Source: Fulvimonas sp. R45
GTDB lineage: Bacteria > Pseudomonadota > Gammaproteobacteria > Xanthomonadales > Rhodanobacteraceae
Assembly: GCF_030504985.1 (NCBI RefSeq)
Contig: NZ_JASERU010000003.1
Coordinates: 124,001 to 188,000, forward strand
Length of the DNA stretch: 64,000 bases
Direction: 5' to 3'
Shown: piece by piece, positions 18,494 through 28,503 of the stretch
Position numbering within the stretch: position 1 is the stretch's first letter
Layout: each line of letters starts with the position of its first letter
Program-made: the position numbers and the translations under genes
The notes under the pieces: generated by a model
Seen by the model: the letters and a program-made list of their open reading frames with translations, nothing else
What the model was told of the DNA's origin: nothing
Database searches by the model: none

Positions 18494-18948
18494 CGCCCGT
18501 CGCCGACCTGCTGCCGCACGCCGGCGACATGGTGCTGCTCGACACCGTGGTCGAGGCGGAAGCCGAGCGCATCGTGTGCCTGCGCCGCGTGCGCGACCAG
18601 GGCCTGTTCGAGGACGCCGGCGGCCTGCCCGCCTGGGCCGGGGTGGAACTGATGGCGCAGGCCGTGGCCGCCTGGGCCGGCTGGCAGGCGCGGAACGAGG
18701 GCCGGCCGGTACGGCTCGGCTTCCTGCTCGGCACCCGGCACTACCGCTGCGACGTGGACGCCTTCCCGCCCGGCACCGAGCTGCGCGTGGAAGCCGTGCG
18801 CAGCTTCCACGACGACGGCGGCATGGGCGTGTTCGCCTGCCGCATCGATGCCGCGCACGGCCACGCCGAGGCCATGCTCAACGTGTTCAGTCCGCCCGAC
18901 GCGGACGCCTTCTTCGCCGCCACCGCGGGAGCACCCACCCATGACTGA
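18490..18948 (+). CDS. 3-hydroxyacyl-ACP dehydratase (ApeP-like hotdog protein)
   Basis: This 152-aa protein starts with LLPHAGDMVLLD, the characteristic N-terminus of the ApeP-type dehydratases, followed by a GVELMAQAVAAWAG central helix. It acts on polyene intermediates, probably as the partner of the ApeI-like protein at 14658. It overlaps the ketosynthase upstream and the reductase downstream. Confidence 0.82.
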   Translation: MTPVADLLPHAGDMVLLDTVVEAEAERIVCLRRVRDQGLFEDAGGLPAWAGVELMAQAVAAWAGWQARNEGRPVRLGFLLGTRHYRCDVDAFPPGTELRVEAVRSFHDDGGMGVFACRIDAAHGHAEAMLNVFSPPDADAFFAATAGAPTHD

Positions 18949-19669
18949 CGCCATCCTGGTCACCGGCTCCAGCCGCGGCATCGGCCGCGCCATCGCGCTG
19001 CGGCTGGGGCGCGCGGGCTATGACCTCGCGCTGCATTGCCGTTCCCGCCGCGACGAGGCCGAGGCCGCCGCCGCCGAGATCCGCGCGCTGGGCCGGCAGG
19101 CGCGCGTGCTGCAGTTCGACGTCGCCGACCGCGCCGCCTGCCGCGCCGCGCTGGAAACGGACGTGGCCGCGCACGGCGCGCCCTACGGCGTGGTGTGCAA
19201 CGCCGGGCTCACCCGCGACGGCGCCTTCCCCGCGCTCGGCGACGACGACTGGGATCGCGTGCTGCGCACCAACCTCGACGGCTTCTACAACGTGCTGCAC
19301 CCGCTGGCGATGCCGATGATCCGCCGACGCGCGCCGGGCCGCATCGTCTGCATCGCCTCGGTGTCGGGGCTGATCGGCAACCGCGGCCAGGTCAACTACA
19401 GCGCCTCCAAGGCCGGCGTGATCGGCGCCGCCAAGGCGCTGGCGGTGGAACTGGCGAAGCGCGGGATCACCGTGAACTGCGTGGCGCCGGGCCTGATCGA
19501 CACCGACATGCTGGACGCCGACGTGCCGGTGGAGGAGATCCTCAAGGCCATCCCCACCCGGCGCATGGGCACGCCGGAGGACGTCGCCGCCGCGGTGGCG
19601 TTCCTGCTGGGCCCCGACGCCGGCTACATCACCCGCCAGGTGCTGGCGGTCAACGGCGGGCTGTGCTGA
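18941..19669 (+). CDS. 3-oxoacyl-ACP reductase (FabG-like SDR)
   Basis: This 242-aa short-chain dehydrogenase has [10 protein letters not shown] (NADPH site), the NAG motif, catalytic Ser, and YSASKAG for Tyr and Lys. It would reduce the 3-oxo group in each polyene cycle. It is the last gene of the cluster and overlaps the dehydratase by 8 bp. Confidence 0.92.
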   Translation: MTDAILVTGSSRGIGRAIALRLGRAGYDLALHCRSRRDEAEAAAAEIRALGRQARVLQFDVADRAACRAALETDVAAHGAPYGVVCNAGLTRDGAFPALGDDDWDRVLRTNLDGFYNVLHPLAMPMIRRRAPGRIVCIASVSGLIGNRGQVNYSASKAGVIGAAKALAVELAKRGITVNCVAPGLIDTDMLDADVPVEEILKAIPTRRMGTPEDVAAAVAFLLGPDAGYITRQVLAVNGGLC

Positions 19670-19722
19670 GCCCGCGGCGCGCGAGTCATACCCTTTCCAC
19701 CCGACGCAAGGAGAAACACCGC

Positions 19723-20166
19723 ATGAACGCAAGAACCCCGGGCCTCGCCATCCTGCTGCTCGTCGCCATGCCGGGGCTTTGCCTCGCCAGGGACAAGACC
19801 GTGCACCTGGCCTTCGCCAACGCCGTCGCCGCCGCCACGCAAAGCGGCAAGCTGGACGGCAGCGTGAAGTTCTACCTCGCCGGCACCACGCCGCCCGGCC
19901 AGGTCACCGTGGTCAACGACAACGCCACCACCCACAAGAAGACCAATGCTTTCGGCAAGTCCGACCAGGCCACCTGCGACTGGGCGCTGCAGTCGGCGCT
20001 GATCAGCCTGCAGGACGCCGCCAAGGCCGCCGGCGCCAACGCGGTGGTGGACATCGTCAGCGTGCAGGACGGCCAGGACTACCGCGACGCGCAGAACTAC
20101 GAATGCCGCGTGGGCTTCCTGATGTCCGACGTGGCGCTGAAGGCCAGGCTGGCCAAGGTGCACTGA
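19723..20166 (+). CDS. Small secreted protein of unknown function
   Basis: The protein has 147 aa, a clear AAGGAG ribosome site and a signal peptide ending after CLA (about residue 22). The mature part contains ANAVVDIVS, a feature shared with small periplasmic proteins that are often mis-named excinuclease subunits. It has two cysteines (in QATCDW and NYECRV) that could form a disulfide. Its gene lies 50 bp after the polyene cluster and could be co-transcribed with it, but a link is not shown. Confidence 0.7.
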   Translation: MNARTPGLAILLLVAMPGLCLARDKTVHLAFANAVAAATQSGKLDGSVKFYLAGTTPPGQVTVVNDNATTHKKTNAFGKSDQATCDWALQSALISLQDAAKAAGANAVVDIVSVQDGQDYRDAQNYECRVGFLMSDVALKARLAKVH

Positions 20167-20303
20167 AGTGCGTGCGCCCGCGGACCGGACGGCGATTCGC
20201 GGGCGCCGCAATGCGAGACGCCGCTGGTGCGGCGCATCAGGGGAATGCATTAGCGCTGCGCTACCATTGCCCGGCTAAGCCCCGCCCCTTACAGGAGTTC
20301 GTG

Positions 20304-21461
20304 ATGCGCCCCTTCCCGCTCGGTGAAGAAATCGACCTGCTGCGCGACACCGTGCACGCCTTCGCGGAGAAGGAGATCGCCCCTCGCGCCACCCAGATCG
20401 ACCACGACAACCTGTTCCCGGCCGACCTGTGGCGCAAGTTCGGCGAACTGGGCCTGCTCGGCATGACGGTGCCGACCGAGTACGGCGGCACCGGCATGGG
20501 CTACCTCGCGCACATGGTGGCGATGGAGGAGATCTCGCGCGCGTCGGGCTCGGTGGGCCTGTCCTACGGCGCGCACTCCAACCTGTGCGTCAACAACATC
20601 TTCCACAACGGCAACGAGGAACAGCGGCGGAAATACATCCCGAAGCTGTGCTCGGGCGAGTACGTGGGCGCGCTGGCGATGAGCGAGCCGGGCGCCGGCT
20701 CCGACGTGGTCGGCTCGATGAGCTGCAAGGCCGAGCTGCACGGCGACACGTGGGTGGCCAACGGCTCGAAGATGTGGATCACCAACGGCCCCGACGCCGA
20801 CGTGCTGCTGGTCTACATGCGCACCGCGCCGCGCCCCGCCGGCAGCCGCTGCATGACCGCCTTCATCGTCGAGAAGGGCATGCAGGGCTTCTCCACCGCG
20901 CAGAAGCTGGACAAGCTCGGCATGCGCGGCTCGAACACCTGCGAACTGGTGTTCGAGAACTGCGAGATCCCCGCCGCGAACATCGTGGGCGAGGTGAACG
21001 AGGGCGTGCGCGTGCTGATGAGCGGCCTGGACACCGAGCGCCTGGTGCTCTCCGGCGGCCCGATCGGCCTGATGCAGGCGGCGCTGGACCTCACCCTGCC
21101 CTACGTGCGCGAGCGCAAGCAGTTCAACGCCCCGATCGGTACCTTCGAGATCATGCAGGCCAAGGTGGCCGACATGTACACCGCGCTGCAGTCCTCGCGC
21201 GGCTTCGCCTACATGGTGGCGCAGCAGTTCGACGCCGGCATCAAGTCGCGCGTGGACCCGGCCGCCTGCCTGCTCAACGCCTCCACCAACGCGGTGCAGG
21301 TGGCGCTGGAGGCGATCCAGTCGCTGGGCGGCAACGGCTACATCAACGAATTCCCCGCCGGCCGCCTGCTGCGCGACGCCAAGCTGTACGAGATCGGCGC
21401 CGGCACCAACGAGATCCGGCGCATGCTGATCGGGCGGGAGTTGTTCCACGGCAAGGCGTGA
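20304..21461 (+). CDS. liuA: Isovaleryl-CoA dehydrogenase
   Basis: This FAD-dependent acyl-CoA dehydrogenase (385 aa) would convert isovaleryl-CoA to 3-methylcrotonyl-CoA, the first committed step after leucine deamination and oxidative decarboxylation. It has EPGAGSDV, the flavin-contact motif [10 protein letters not shown], and [20 protein letters not shown]. The ending [16 protein letters not shown] is typical of the family. The start is the ATG behind AGGAG; a GTG three bases earlier is possible. The electron acceptor would be ETF. Confidence 0.93.
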   Translation: MRPFPLGEEIDLLRDTVHAFAEKEIAPRATQIDHDNLFPADLWRKFGELGLLGMTVPTEYGGTGMGYLAHMVAMEEISRASGSVGLSYGAHSNLCVNNIFHNGNEEQRRKYIPKLCSGEYVGALAMSEPGAGSDVVGSMSCKAELHGDTWVANGSKMWITNGPDADVLLVYMRTAPRPAGSRCMTAFIVEKGMQGFSTAQKLDKLGMRGSNTCELVFENCEIPAANIVGEVNEGVRVLMSGLDTERLVLSGGPIGLMQAALDLTLPYVRERKQFNAPIGTFEIMQAKVADMYTALQSSRGFAYMVAQQFDAGIKSRVDPAACLLNASTNAVQVALEAIQSLGGNGYINEFPAGRLLRDAKLYEIGAGTNEIRRMLIGRELFHGKA

Positions 21462-21612
21462 GTTTTCCGGCGACGACCAAGGCGATGACGCGGTTTGCTG
21501 CGCTTCGCTTGCTCCAATGCAACCGAACGGCTCCGCCCCTGCCCTGCACTCCATCCCTTTCGACGTCATTCCCGCGGCTCTCGACAGCCGAAGGGCCGGT
21601 CAAGCGGGACAT

Positions 21613-21712
21613 TGACGTCGGTGTGCGGTTGTCGCGAAAACCTGCCGCCCCTGCCACTGGATGACCAGACCTTCGTCTGTTGAAAAGCACCTCCGGCCTG
21701 CGCCGGAGTGAC
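21613..21712. repeat. REP-type palindromic repeat
   Basis: The core CTCCGGCCTGCGCCGGAG is a palindrome. A neighbouring stretch (about 21659-21705) is found again in reverse orientation at 36347-36394 with a single difference, and a GTCGCGAAAACC block recurs at 36415-36430. The rest of the 21462-21798 gap holds no gene. Its position between two convergent genes is typical of REP sequences, which can stabilise mRNA ends. Confidence 0.75.
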
Positions 21713-21798
21713 GATCTCCCGGTCGCACGCCTGCCCAAAGCCCGCCCGCCGACGCCAAAGGCGCCGGGCGGGTATGCATGAGGCGACCGCGCCGGGAC

Positions 21799-24651
21799 TC
21801 AGAACGTCCAGCGGTAGCTCAGCGTGGCCTGCTTCGCGTGCAGGTGCTGGGCCATCTCCTGCCGGTAGTCCAGTCCCAGGCTGCTGCGTGGCGTGGCCTG
21901 CCAGTCGAGGCCGAGGCCGGCCAGGCCGCCGTAGCGGGACAGGCCGATGCCGCCTACCGGCGCCCACTGCTCGAGGCCGGTGAAACTGGCGTCGAGCACG
22001 TCGCCGCGCATGCCGAAGGCGCGTTGCCACTGCAGGCTGGCATGCAGGTCCAGCCGGCTGCCGCCGGGCAGGGTCCAACCGCGCATGGCGCGCAGGCCGG
22101 CGCCGGCCTGCCAGCGCTGCACGGTCTGCGCGCCGGCCATCAGGCCGAAGCCGGCGCCGCCCTGCTCGGCGAAGCCGTCCAGGCGCAGCTGCGCGTACTG
22201 CAGGTCCAGGTAGGGCGTGAGCCGCCATGCGCCCCGGCCGAAGCGGAAGCCGCTCTCGCCGTAGGCCACGCCGTAGCGGCCGTTGCTGTAGCTGGCCACG
22301 CCGGTCGTGGCGGCGCCCAGTTGCAGCATGCGGCGCATGTCCTCGCGGTAGTCGCCCAGGCCGACGCGGCCCATGGCGTACCAGTCGTCATGCACCAGGC
22401 CGCCGTAGAGCATGCCTTCCAGCGCATGGCTGCGGCCCTGGTCGACGCTTTCGGCGAGGCGTCCAAGGCCCTGGCTCTGGCCGATGGCGTAGCCGATCAC
22501 GCCGTTGCTGCCGAGGCGGCCGTCGCTGCCGACCAGGCTGCCGCCGAGGTCGAAGCCCACGGCGCCGTAGCCGCCGCGCGACAGGCTGCCGTGGCCGCCG
22601 ATGCCCTGCATCCAGCCGCCGACATGGCCGGCCAGCTGCGGCGCGTCGAGCAGCTGGTCGAAGCGTTGGGACAGGGCGCGCGTGCCGGCGTCAATGGCCT
22701 CGAACGCCATCGTGGCGCTGGCCGCGTGCAACTGGCCGGACAGGCTTTCCAGCGAGCGCTGCATCACCTCGGTGGACACCGCGTGCTGCAGGCTCGCGGC
22801 ACCGGCGAGGAAACCGGCGCTGACCGGCGAACCGCTGCCACCGCCCTGCAGCTGGCTGTCGATCTGCTCGAACGCCTGCTGCGTGCGCTGTGCTGCCCCG
22901 AAGCTGGCGACGGTGTACGGCAGGCCCTGGATCTGGCTCAGGTTCACCTGCTGCACGTCGAGCCATGCGCTGTTTGCGTCGTAGTTCAGGGTGGCGTTCA
23001 ACGCCACGCCCGGCGCCGTATCGAGCGCGGTGAAAGTGCCGGTGAGACCGCCCGCGGCATCCAGCACGGGGGTATGCGAACTGACGACATACCCCGAATC
23101 GGCGCCGAACACGTACAGGTCGCCGCCGGACAGCGTGGCCTTGCCGCCCACGAATACCGCCGAACCCAGCGAGACCGCCAGCCGGCCGTTGCCCTGCTGC
23201 ACGTAATTGCCGTCTATCGTGACATTGCCGCCCTGGGCCACCATGACGCCGGCGTTGGTCACGTTGTTGTGGATCGTGAACCCCGTGGGATTCTGGGCCG
23301 ACGACGCGGACATCAGCGTCCCCTGTGCACCGATGCTGACGGGGCTGTCCAGGGATACCACGGCCAGCGTGCCCCCCTGTACCTGCGTGGCACCCGTATA
23401 AGTGTCACCAAGATACAAGTTGAGCGTGCCGTCGCCCTGCTTGATCAGCCCGCCGGCGCCGGAAATCGCATTGCTCCAGGTCGACGTGCCGCTGAAGTCC
23501 ACCGTGACGTCGCCCCAGTCGAACTTCGCCGGCCCGTTCACCGCCTTGCCCACGTCCAGCTCGCCGTAGCCGAACACCGGGTCGGGGCCGGGCGCGCCGA
23601 GGTCGTCGGCGGTGCCGAGCAGGGTCTGCCGCACCAGGTCGTTGCTGAAGTAGGGATAGGCCTGCCATACCAGCGCGGCGGCGCCGGACACCTCGGGCGC
23701 CGCGAACGAGGTGCCCTCCACGATGTAGTACTTCGGGTCGGTGGTGCTGGCGGTGGCGGCCTTGTCCAGCACCACCACGTCGCCCGGCGCGGCCAGGCAG
23801 TAGTCCATCGCCGTGCCGCACTGGTTGGAATAGCTTTCCAGCTGGGTGGGGTTGTTGCTGTTCACCGCCACCGCCACCAGCCAGCCCTTCTCGAGGTCCG
23901 GCGCGAGGCTGGGCAGCGCGGCGATGGTGCTGGGGTTCTTCTGCGAATCGTTGCCCGCGGCGAATACCACCAGGCCGTCGTGGTTCAGCACGAAATCGGC
24001 GTAGGCATCGTGGAAGGCCTGGGTCACCGCGGTGTCGCTGGTGCTCCAGGTGATGCCGCCCCACGAGTTGTTCATCACGTTGACGCCGGCCTTGACCAGA
24101 TCGCCGTTGACCTGGCCGAAGAACTGCGCGTCGCTGACGGTCACCTGCGACGGCGGGGTGGAACCGTTGTCGTCCGGGGCGTCGTCGCTGATGATGCGCG
24201 CCGAGACCAGGCTGGCACCCGGGGCGATGCCGCCGGGGTAGTCGCCCCAGGCCGCGCCGGCGGCGATCTCGGACACCCAGGTGCCATGGCCCACCACGTC
24301 GTCGACGCTGGTGTTGTTCTGCGACGGGTCGACGTACAGCAGTTCCTGCGTCACCCGCCCGGTGAGGGTCGGGTTGCTGCGCATGATGCCGCTGTCCACC
24401 ACGCCGATGGTGACGCCGGCGCCGGTATAGCCGGCGTCGTGCGCCGCGTAGGTGTGGGTGAGCGAAAGCTGCGAATCCCACGGCGGCTGCGGCACGCTGC
24501 TGCTGGAGGGTGGGCTGGAGGGCGGGCTGGAACCGCTCGGCGAAGACTTGACGCCGCCGCTGCCTCCGCCGCCGCAAGCGCTCAGCGCCATCGCCACCGC
24601 CACGAACAGCGCCGCCTCGCGGCAACGCGACAAACCCATGGACCCGCCCAT
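21799..24651 (-). CDS. Autotransporter subtilisin-like serine protease (S8), lipoprotein-type start
   Basis: The protein has about 950 aa. A lipobox-like LSAC follows the signal sequence, then a Pro/Ser-rich linker (GSSPPSSPPSSSS). The protease domain has the catalytic Asp in VVDSGI, His in GHGTWV and Ser in GTSFAAP. Two stretches of autotransporter beta-strand repeats follow, and the C-terminal barrel ends in YRWTF with the usual aromatic residue. It would be exposed at the cell surface. The start is ambiguous between ATG at 24651 and ATG at 24639, because neither ribosome site is strong. It is divergent from the thiolase gene. Confidence 0.92.
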   Translation of the reverse strand: MGGSMGLSRCREAALFVAVAMALSACGGGGSGGVKSSPSGSSPPSSPPSSSSVPQPPWDSQLSLTHTYAAHDAGYTGAGVTIGVVDSGIMRSNPTLTGRVTQELLYVDPSQNNTSVDDVVGHGTWVSEIAAGAAWGDYPGGIAPGASLVSARIISDDAPDDNGSTPPSQVTVSDAQFFGQVNGDLVKAGVNVMNNSWGGITWSTSDTAVTQAFHDAYADFVLNHDGLVVFAAGNDSQKNPSTIAALPSLAPDLEKGWLVAVAVNSNNPTQLESYSNQCGTAMDYCLAAPGDVVVLDKAATASTTDPKYYIVEGTSFAAPEVSGAAALVWQAYPYFSNDLVRQTLLGTADDLGAPGPDPVFGYGELDVGKAVNGPAKFDWGDVTVDFSGTSTWSNAISGAGGLIKQGDGTLNLYLGDTYTGATQVQGGTLAVVSLDSPVSIGAQGTLMSASSAQNPTGFTIHNNVTNAGVMVAQGGNVTIDGNYVQQGNGRLAVSLGSAVFVGGKATLSGGDLYVFGADSGYVVSSHTPVLDAAGGLTGTFTALDTAPGVALNATLNYDANSAWLDVQQVNLSQIQGLPYTVASFGAAQRTQQAFEQIDSQLQGGGSGSPVSAGFLAGAASLQHAVSTEVMQRSLESLSGQLHAASATMAFEAIDAGTRALSQRFDQLLDAPQLAGHVGGWMQGIGGHGSLSRGGYGAVGFDLGGSLVGSDGRLGSNGVIGYAIGQSQGLGRLAESVDQGRSHALEGMLYGGLVHDDWYAMGRVGLGDYREDMRRMLQLGAATTGVASYSNGRYGVAYGESGFRFGRGAWRLTPYLDLQYAQLRLDGFAEQGGAGFGLMAGAQTVQRWQAGAGLRAMRGWTLPGGSRLDLHASLQWQRAFGMRGDVLDASFTGLEQWAPVGGIGLSRYGGLAGLGLDWQATPRSSLGLDYRQEMAQHLHAKQATLSYRWTF

Positions 24652-24867
24652 ATCCCTCGCCCCGTCTCGATTTCCAGTCTTGAAAACCGTCCGGCAGGCA
24701 CGCCCGCCGGCTCCCCGCGCCAGTGTGGCACAACCGCATGGCCGCGGATGCCGGCCGTGCCACGGACGTACGCGTCCCCACCCGGTTTGCCGCACCGCGG
24801 CAACGACTGCGATAATCCGTCCTCTGTCCCCCGGCCGTCGCGCCCTACCGTTCCTGCGGAGATCCCC

Positions 24868-26046
24868 ATGTCGGACGTCGTCATCGCCGGTGCCAAGCGC
24901 ACCGCCATCGGTTCCTTCCTCGGCCAGTTCGCCGGCGTGCCCACGCCGAAGCTGGGCGCCACCGCCATCCGCGCCGCGCTGGAACAGTCCGGCGTGTCCG
25001 CCGCCGACGTCAGCGAGGTGATCATGGGCTGCGTGCTGCCGGCCAACCTGGGCCAGGCACCGGCGCGCCAGGCCGCGCTGGAAGCCGGCCTGCCGGTGGG
25101 CACCGGCTGCACCACCATCAACAAGGTCTGCGGCTCGGGCATGAAGGCGCTGATGCTGGGCCACGACCTGATCAAGGCCGGCTCGGCCTCGGTGGTGGTC
25201 GCCGGCGGCATGGAATCGATGACCAACGCGCCGCACATGGTCGCCGCCCGCGCCGGCATCCGCTACGGCGACGGCAAGCTGGTCGACCACATGGCCTGGG
25301 ACGGCCTGACCAATCCCTACGACGGCAAGGCGATGGGTGTGTTCGGCGAGCTGTGCGCCGACAAGTTCCACTTCACCCGCGAGGAGCAGGACGCCTACGC
25401 CATCGAGTCGGTCAAGCGGGCCCAGGCCGCGCAGCAGTCCGGCGCGTTCGCCGGCGAGATCGTCCCCGTCACCGTGGCCGGCCGCAAGGGCGATGTTGTG
25501 GTGGATACCGACGAACAGCCCGGCCGCTCCGACATCGGCAAGATCCCCAGCCTCAAGCCCGCCTTCCGCAAGGAGAACGGCACCATCACCGCGGCCAGCT
25601 CGTCCAGCATTTCCGACGGCGCCGCCGCGCTGGTGCTGCTGTCGGCCGACGACGCCAGGGCGCGCGGCGTGCGGCCGCTGGCCCGCGTGGTGGCCCACGC
25701 CACCCATTCGCAGGAGCCGGAATGGTTCACCACCGCGCCGGTCGCCGCGATCCGGAAGGTGCTGGACAAGGCCGGCTGGAAGGTGGAGGACGTGGACCTG
25801 TTCGAGGTCAACGAAGCCTTCGCGGTGGTCGCCATGGCGCCGATGAGGGAGCTCGGCATCCCGCACGACCGGCTCAACGTCAACGGTGGCGCCTGCGCGC
25901 TGGGCCACCCCATCGGCGCCAGCGGCGCGCGCATCGTCGTCACCCTGCTCAATGCCCTGGAGCGGCGCGGCCTCAGGCGCGGCGTGGCGGCACTGTGCAT
26001 CGGCGGCGGCGAGGCCACCGCGGTGGCGGTGGAGCGGCTGGACTGA
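24868..26046 (+). CDS. Acetyl-CoA C-acyltransferase (thiolase)
   Basis: This type II thiolase (392 aa) has the catalytic cysteine in NKVCGSGMKA, the GHPIGASGAR histidine motif and CIGGGEATA near the end. It would cleave or form acetoacetyl-CoA; in this setting it fits the end of leucine breakdown, where HMG-CoA lyase gives acetoacetate and acetyl-CoA. It lies between isovaleryl-CoA dehydrogenase and the carboxylase beta subunit. A wider role in fatty-acid breakdown is possible. Confidence 0.92.
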   Translation: MSDVVIAGAKRTAIGSFLGQFAGVPTPKLGATAIRAALEQSGVSAADVSEVIMGCVLPANLGQAPARQAALEAGLPVGTGCTTINKVCGSGMKALMLGHDLIKAGSASVVVAGGMESMTNAPHMVAARAGIRYGDGKLVDHMAWDGLTNPYDGKAMGVFGELCADKFHFTREEQDAYAIESVKRAQAAQQSGAFAGEIVPVTVAGRKGDVVVDTDEQPGRSDIGKIPSLKPAFRKENGTITAASSSSISDGAAALVLLSADDARARGVRPLARVVAHATHSQEPEWFTTAPVAAIRKVLDKAGWKVEDVDLFEVNEAFAVVAMAPMRELGIPHDRLNVNGGACALGHPIGASGARIVVTLLNALERRGLRRGVAALCIGGGEATAVAVERLD

Positions 26047-26295
26047 CGCCGCCGTCGGGGCCGCGTCCCTGGCGCGGCTCCGCCCGGCCGATCAGGGACT
26101 TGCGTCGCCGGCCCGGCTGCATCGACATCGTCATGGGCGCGCAAAACCCCGTACACACGTGCTTGCCATTTGTGAAAGCCGGCTAACCACGTTTTTAATG
26201 CGCACTGAAACGCGTAATGAAACGTGTGGCGCGTCGTCGACGAAAGCGCTTTAATGATCCGGCCATCCGGCATTCCACGGCTAAGGAGATCCACC

Positions 26296-26709
26296 ATGAA
26301 ATCCACGCGTATCCTTCTCGCCTCTGCGCTCGTCGCGCTGCTGGCGGCTTGCAGCAACGGCGCGCAGAATTCCGCGCAGGATGCCCAGAAGTCGGCCGAC
26401 CAGGCCCAGCAGGCCGCCGATCAGGCGCAGCAGTCTGCCGCCCAGGCGCCCAGCACCGCCACCCAGCAGGCTGCCGACCAGGCCCAGTCCGCCGCCGCCG
26501 CCGCCGGCCAGGCTGCCGACCAGGCCCAGCAGGCCGCCGCCGCCGCGTCCGCTCCGGCCGCCGCCGGCACCTCGGCTTCCGACTCCATGAAGAGCGCCGC
26601 CTCCAACGCTGCCGACGCCGCCAAGAACGCCGCCGACTCCGCCAAGGACGCCGCCGGCAAGGCGAAGGATGCCGCCGACAAGGCCAAGGACGCGATGAAG
26701 GGTCACTGA
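26296..26709 (+). CDS. Ala/Gln-rich lipoprotein with repeat-type coiled coil
   Basis: The 137-aa protein has a lipobox LLAACS (Cys19 lipidated) and a body of AADQAQQ-type repeats, with Ala, Gln, Asp and Lys in a heptad pattern. It resembles Lpp-like or LEA-like coiled coils. It probably sits in the outer membrane facing the periplasm; no enzyme motif is present. The ribosome site (AAGGAG) is good and a strong terminator follows. Confidence 0.8.
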   Translation: MKSTRILLASALVALLAACSNGAQNSAQDAQKSADQAQQAADQAQQSAAQAPSTATQQAADQAQSAAAAAGQAADQAQQAAAAASAPAAAGTSASDSMKSAASNAADAAKNAADSAKDAAGKAKDAADKAKDAMKGH

Positions 26710-26728
26710 TCCCTCGTTTCGCATCCGG

Positions 26729-26760
26729 AAAACCGGCCGCCCCGCGCGGCCGGTTTTTTT
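26729..26760 (+). terminator. Rho-independent terminator after the lipoprotein gene
   Basis: The stem AAACCGGCCGC / GCGGCCGGTTT with a short loop is followed by seven T residues. It ends the lipoprotein transcript about 20 bp past the stop and separates it from the carboxylase gene. Confidence 0.92.
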
Positions 26761-26838
26761 ATGCGAGGGAAATGGATTTCCGGACCGGCACCGCACCCCG
26801 TTATCATCCGGGGTTTGTTTAACCGCGGCAGCCCGACC

Positions 26839-28446
26839 ATGAGCATCCTCGTCTCGCAGATCGATTCCCGCTCGCCCGAATTCCAGGCCGGCAGCGCGCA
26901 GCTTCGCGCGCTGGCCGACGACCTGCGCCGCGAACTGGCGCGCAGTGCCGAAGGCGGCGGCGCCAAGGCCCGCGAGAAGCACGTGGCGCGCGGCAAGCTG
27001 CTGCCGCGCGAGCGCATCCGCGCCCTGCTCGACCCCGGCTCGCCGTTCCTGGAACTCTCGCCGCTCGCCGCGCATGGCATGTACGACGATGCCGCGCCAG
27101 GCGCCGGCCTCGTCACCGGCATCGGCCGCGTGCACGGCATCGAGGTGGTGGTGGTCGCCAACGACGCCACGGTGAAGGGTGGCACCTACTTCCCGATGAC
27201 GGTGAAGAAGCACCTGCGCGCGCAGGAAGTGGCGCTGGAAAACCGCCTGCCCTGCATCTACCTGGTCGATTCCGGCGGCGCCTTCCTGCCCCTGCAGGAC
27301 GAGGTGTTCCCGGACAAGGAACACTTCGGCCGCATCTTCTACAACCAGGCGCGCATGTCCTCGCTCGGCATCCCGCAGATCGCGGTGGTGATGGGCTCGT
27401 GCACCGCCGGCGGCGCCTACGTGCCGGCGATGAGCGATGAGACCATCATCGTGCGCGAGCAGGGCACCATCTTCCTCGGCGGCCCGCCGCTGGTGAAGGC
27501 CGCCACCGGCGAGGTGGTGGACGCCGAGACGCTGGGTGGCGCGGACGTCCATACGTCCATCTCCGGCGTGGCCGACCACTACGCCGAGAACGACACCCAC
27601 GCGCTGTCCATCGCGCGCGACATCGTCGCCAGCCTCAACCGCAAGAAGCAGGTGCCGCTGGCGCTGCGCGAGCCGGCCGAGCCGAAGTACCCCGCCGAGG
27701 AACTGTACGGCGTGATCCCGCAGGACACGCGCCGCCCGTTCGACATCCGCGAGGTGATCGCGCGCATCGTCGACGGCTCCGAGTTCCACGAGTTCAAGGC
27801 GCGCTACGGCAAGACCCTGGTCTGCGGCTTCGCGCACATCCACGGCTACCCGGTGGGCATCGTCGCCAACAACGGCATCCTGTTCGCCGAGAACGCGCTC
27901 AAGGGCGCGCATTTCATCGAGCTGTGCAATCAGCGCAACGTGCCGCTGGTGTTCCTGCAGAACATCACCGGCTTCATGGTCGGCAAGAAGTACGAGCAGG
28001 CCGGCATCGCCAAGGACGGCGCCAAGATGGTCACCGCGGTGGCCTGCTCGCACGTGCCGAAGTTCACCGTGGTGATCGGCGGCAGCTTCGGCGCCGGCAA
28101 CTACGCCATGTGCGGCCGCGCCTACGGCGCGCGCTTCCTGTGGATGTGGCCGAACGCGCGGATCAGCGTGATGGGCGGCGAGCAGGCGGCGTCGGTGCTG
28201 GCCACGGTGAAGCGCGACGGCCTCGAAGCCGCCGGCAAGCCGTGGAGCGCCGAAGAGGAAGACGCCTTCAAGGCGCCGATCCGCGAGCAGTACGAACGCC
28301 AGGGTCACCCCTACTACGCCAGCGCCCGGCTGTGGGACGACGGCATCATCGACCCGGCCGATACCCGCCGCGTGCTGGGGCTGGCGATCTCCGCCTCGAT
28401 GAACGCGCCGATCGAGCCGCAGCGCTACGGCGTGTTCCGCATGTAA
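26839..28446 (+). CDS. liuB: Methylcrotonyl-CoA carboxylase beta subunit (carboxyltransferase)
   Basis: This carboxyltransferase of 535 aa is in two crotonase-like halves. The N-terminal motif region [19 protein letters not shown] is typical of methylcrotonyl-CoA carboxylases, and the C-terminal half has [13 protein letters not shown]. It would move CO2 from biotin on the alpha subunit (38361-40349) to 3-methylcrotonyl-CoA. Unlike many liu operons, the alpha and beta genes are 10 kb apart. Confidence 0.93.
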   Translation: MSILVSQIDSRSPEFQAGSAQLRALADDLRRELARSAEGGGAKAREKHVARGKLLPRERIRALLDPGSPFLELSPLAAHGMYDDAAPGAGLVTGIGRVHGIEVVVVANDATVKGGTYFPMTVKKHLRAQEVALENRLPCIYLVDSGGAFLPLQDEVFPDKEHFGRIFYNQARMSSLGIPQIAVVMGSCTAGGAYVPAMSDETIIVREQGTIFLGGPPLVKAATGEVVDAETLGGADVHTSISGVADHYAENDTHALSIARDIVASLNRKKQVPLALREPAEPKYPAEELYGVIPQDTRRPFDIREVIARIVDGSEFHEFKARYGKTLVCGFAHIHGYPVGIVANNGILFAENALKGAHFIELCNQRNVPLVFLQNITGFMVGKKYEQAGIAKDGAKMVTAVACSHVPKFTVVIGGSFGAGNYAMCGRAYGARFLWMWPNARISVMGGEQAASVLATVKRDGLEAAGKPWSAEEEDAFKAPIREQYERQGHPYYASARLWDDGIIDPADTRRVLGLAISASMNAPIEPQRYGVFRM

Positions 28447-28503
28447 TCCCGCGCCACGGCACGCCAAGGGGAAGTCTTCACGTTCCACAGGGGGAACACC
28501 GGG

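Larger units (their letters stand above)
5137..19669 (+). other. Aryl-polyene / xanthomonadin-type biosynthetic gene cluster
   Basis: Sixteen plus-strand genes with mostly overlapping ends encode a type II PKS set: ACPs, ketosynthases, a chain-length-factor-like protein, hotdog dehydratases, ketoreductase, acyltransferases, glycosyltransferase, thioesterase, methyltransferase, LolA-like carrier and MMPL exporter. Known aryl-polyene and xanthomonadin clusters have this gene content and make membrane-bound polyene pigments that protect against oxidative stress. The usual AMP-forming aryl-CoA/ACP ligase and the ammonia-lyase are not in this window. A 0.7-kb inverted-repeat element splits the cluster after the exporter. 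The final product is inferred, not shown. Confidence 0.85.

Noticed and set aside
5137-19669. Search for the aryl-CoA ligase or ammonia-lyase in the polyene cluster
   Set aside because: No frame in this region shows the AMP-binding or MIO-type motifs, so their presence is not claimed.
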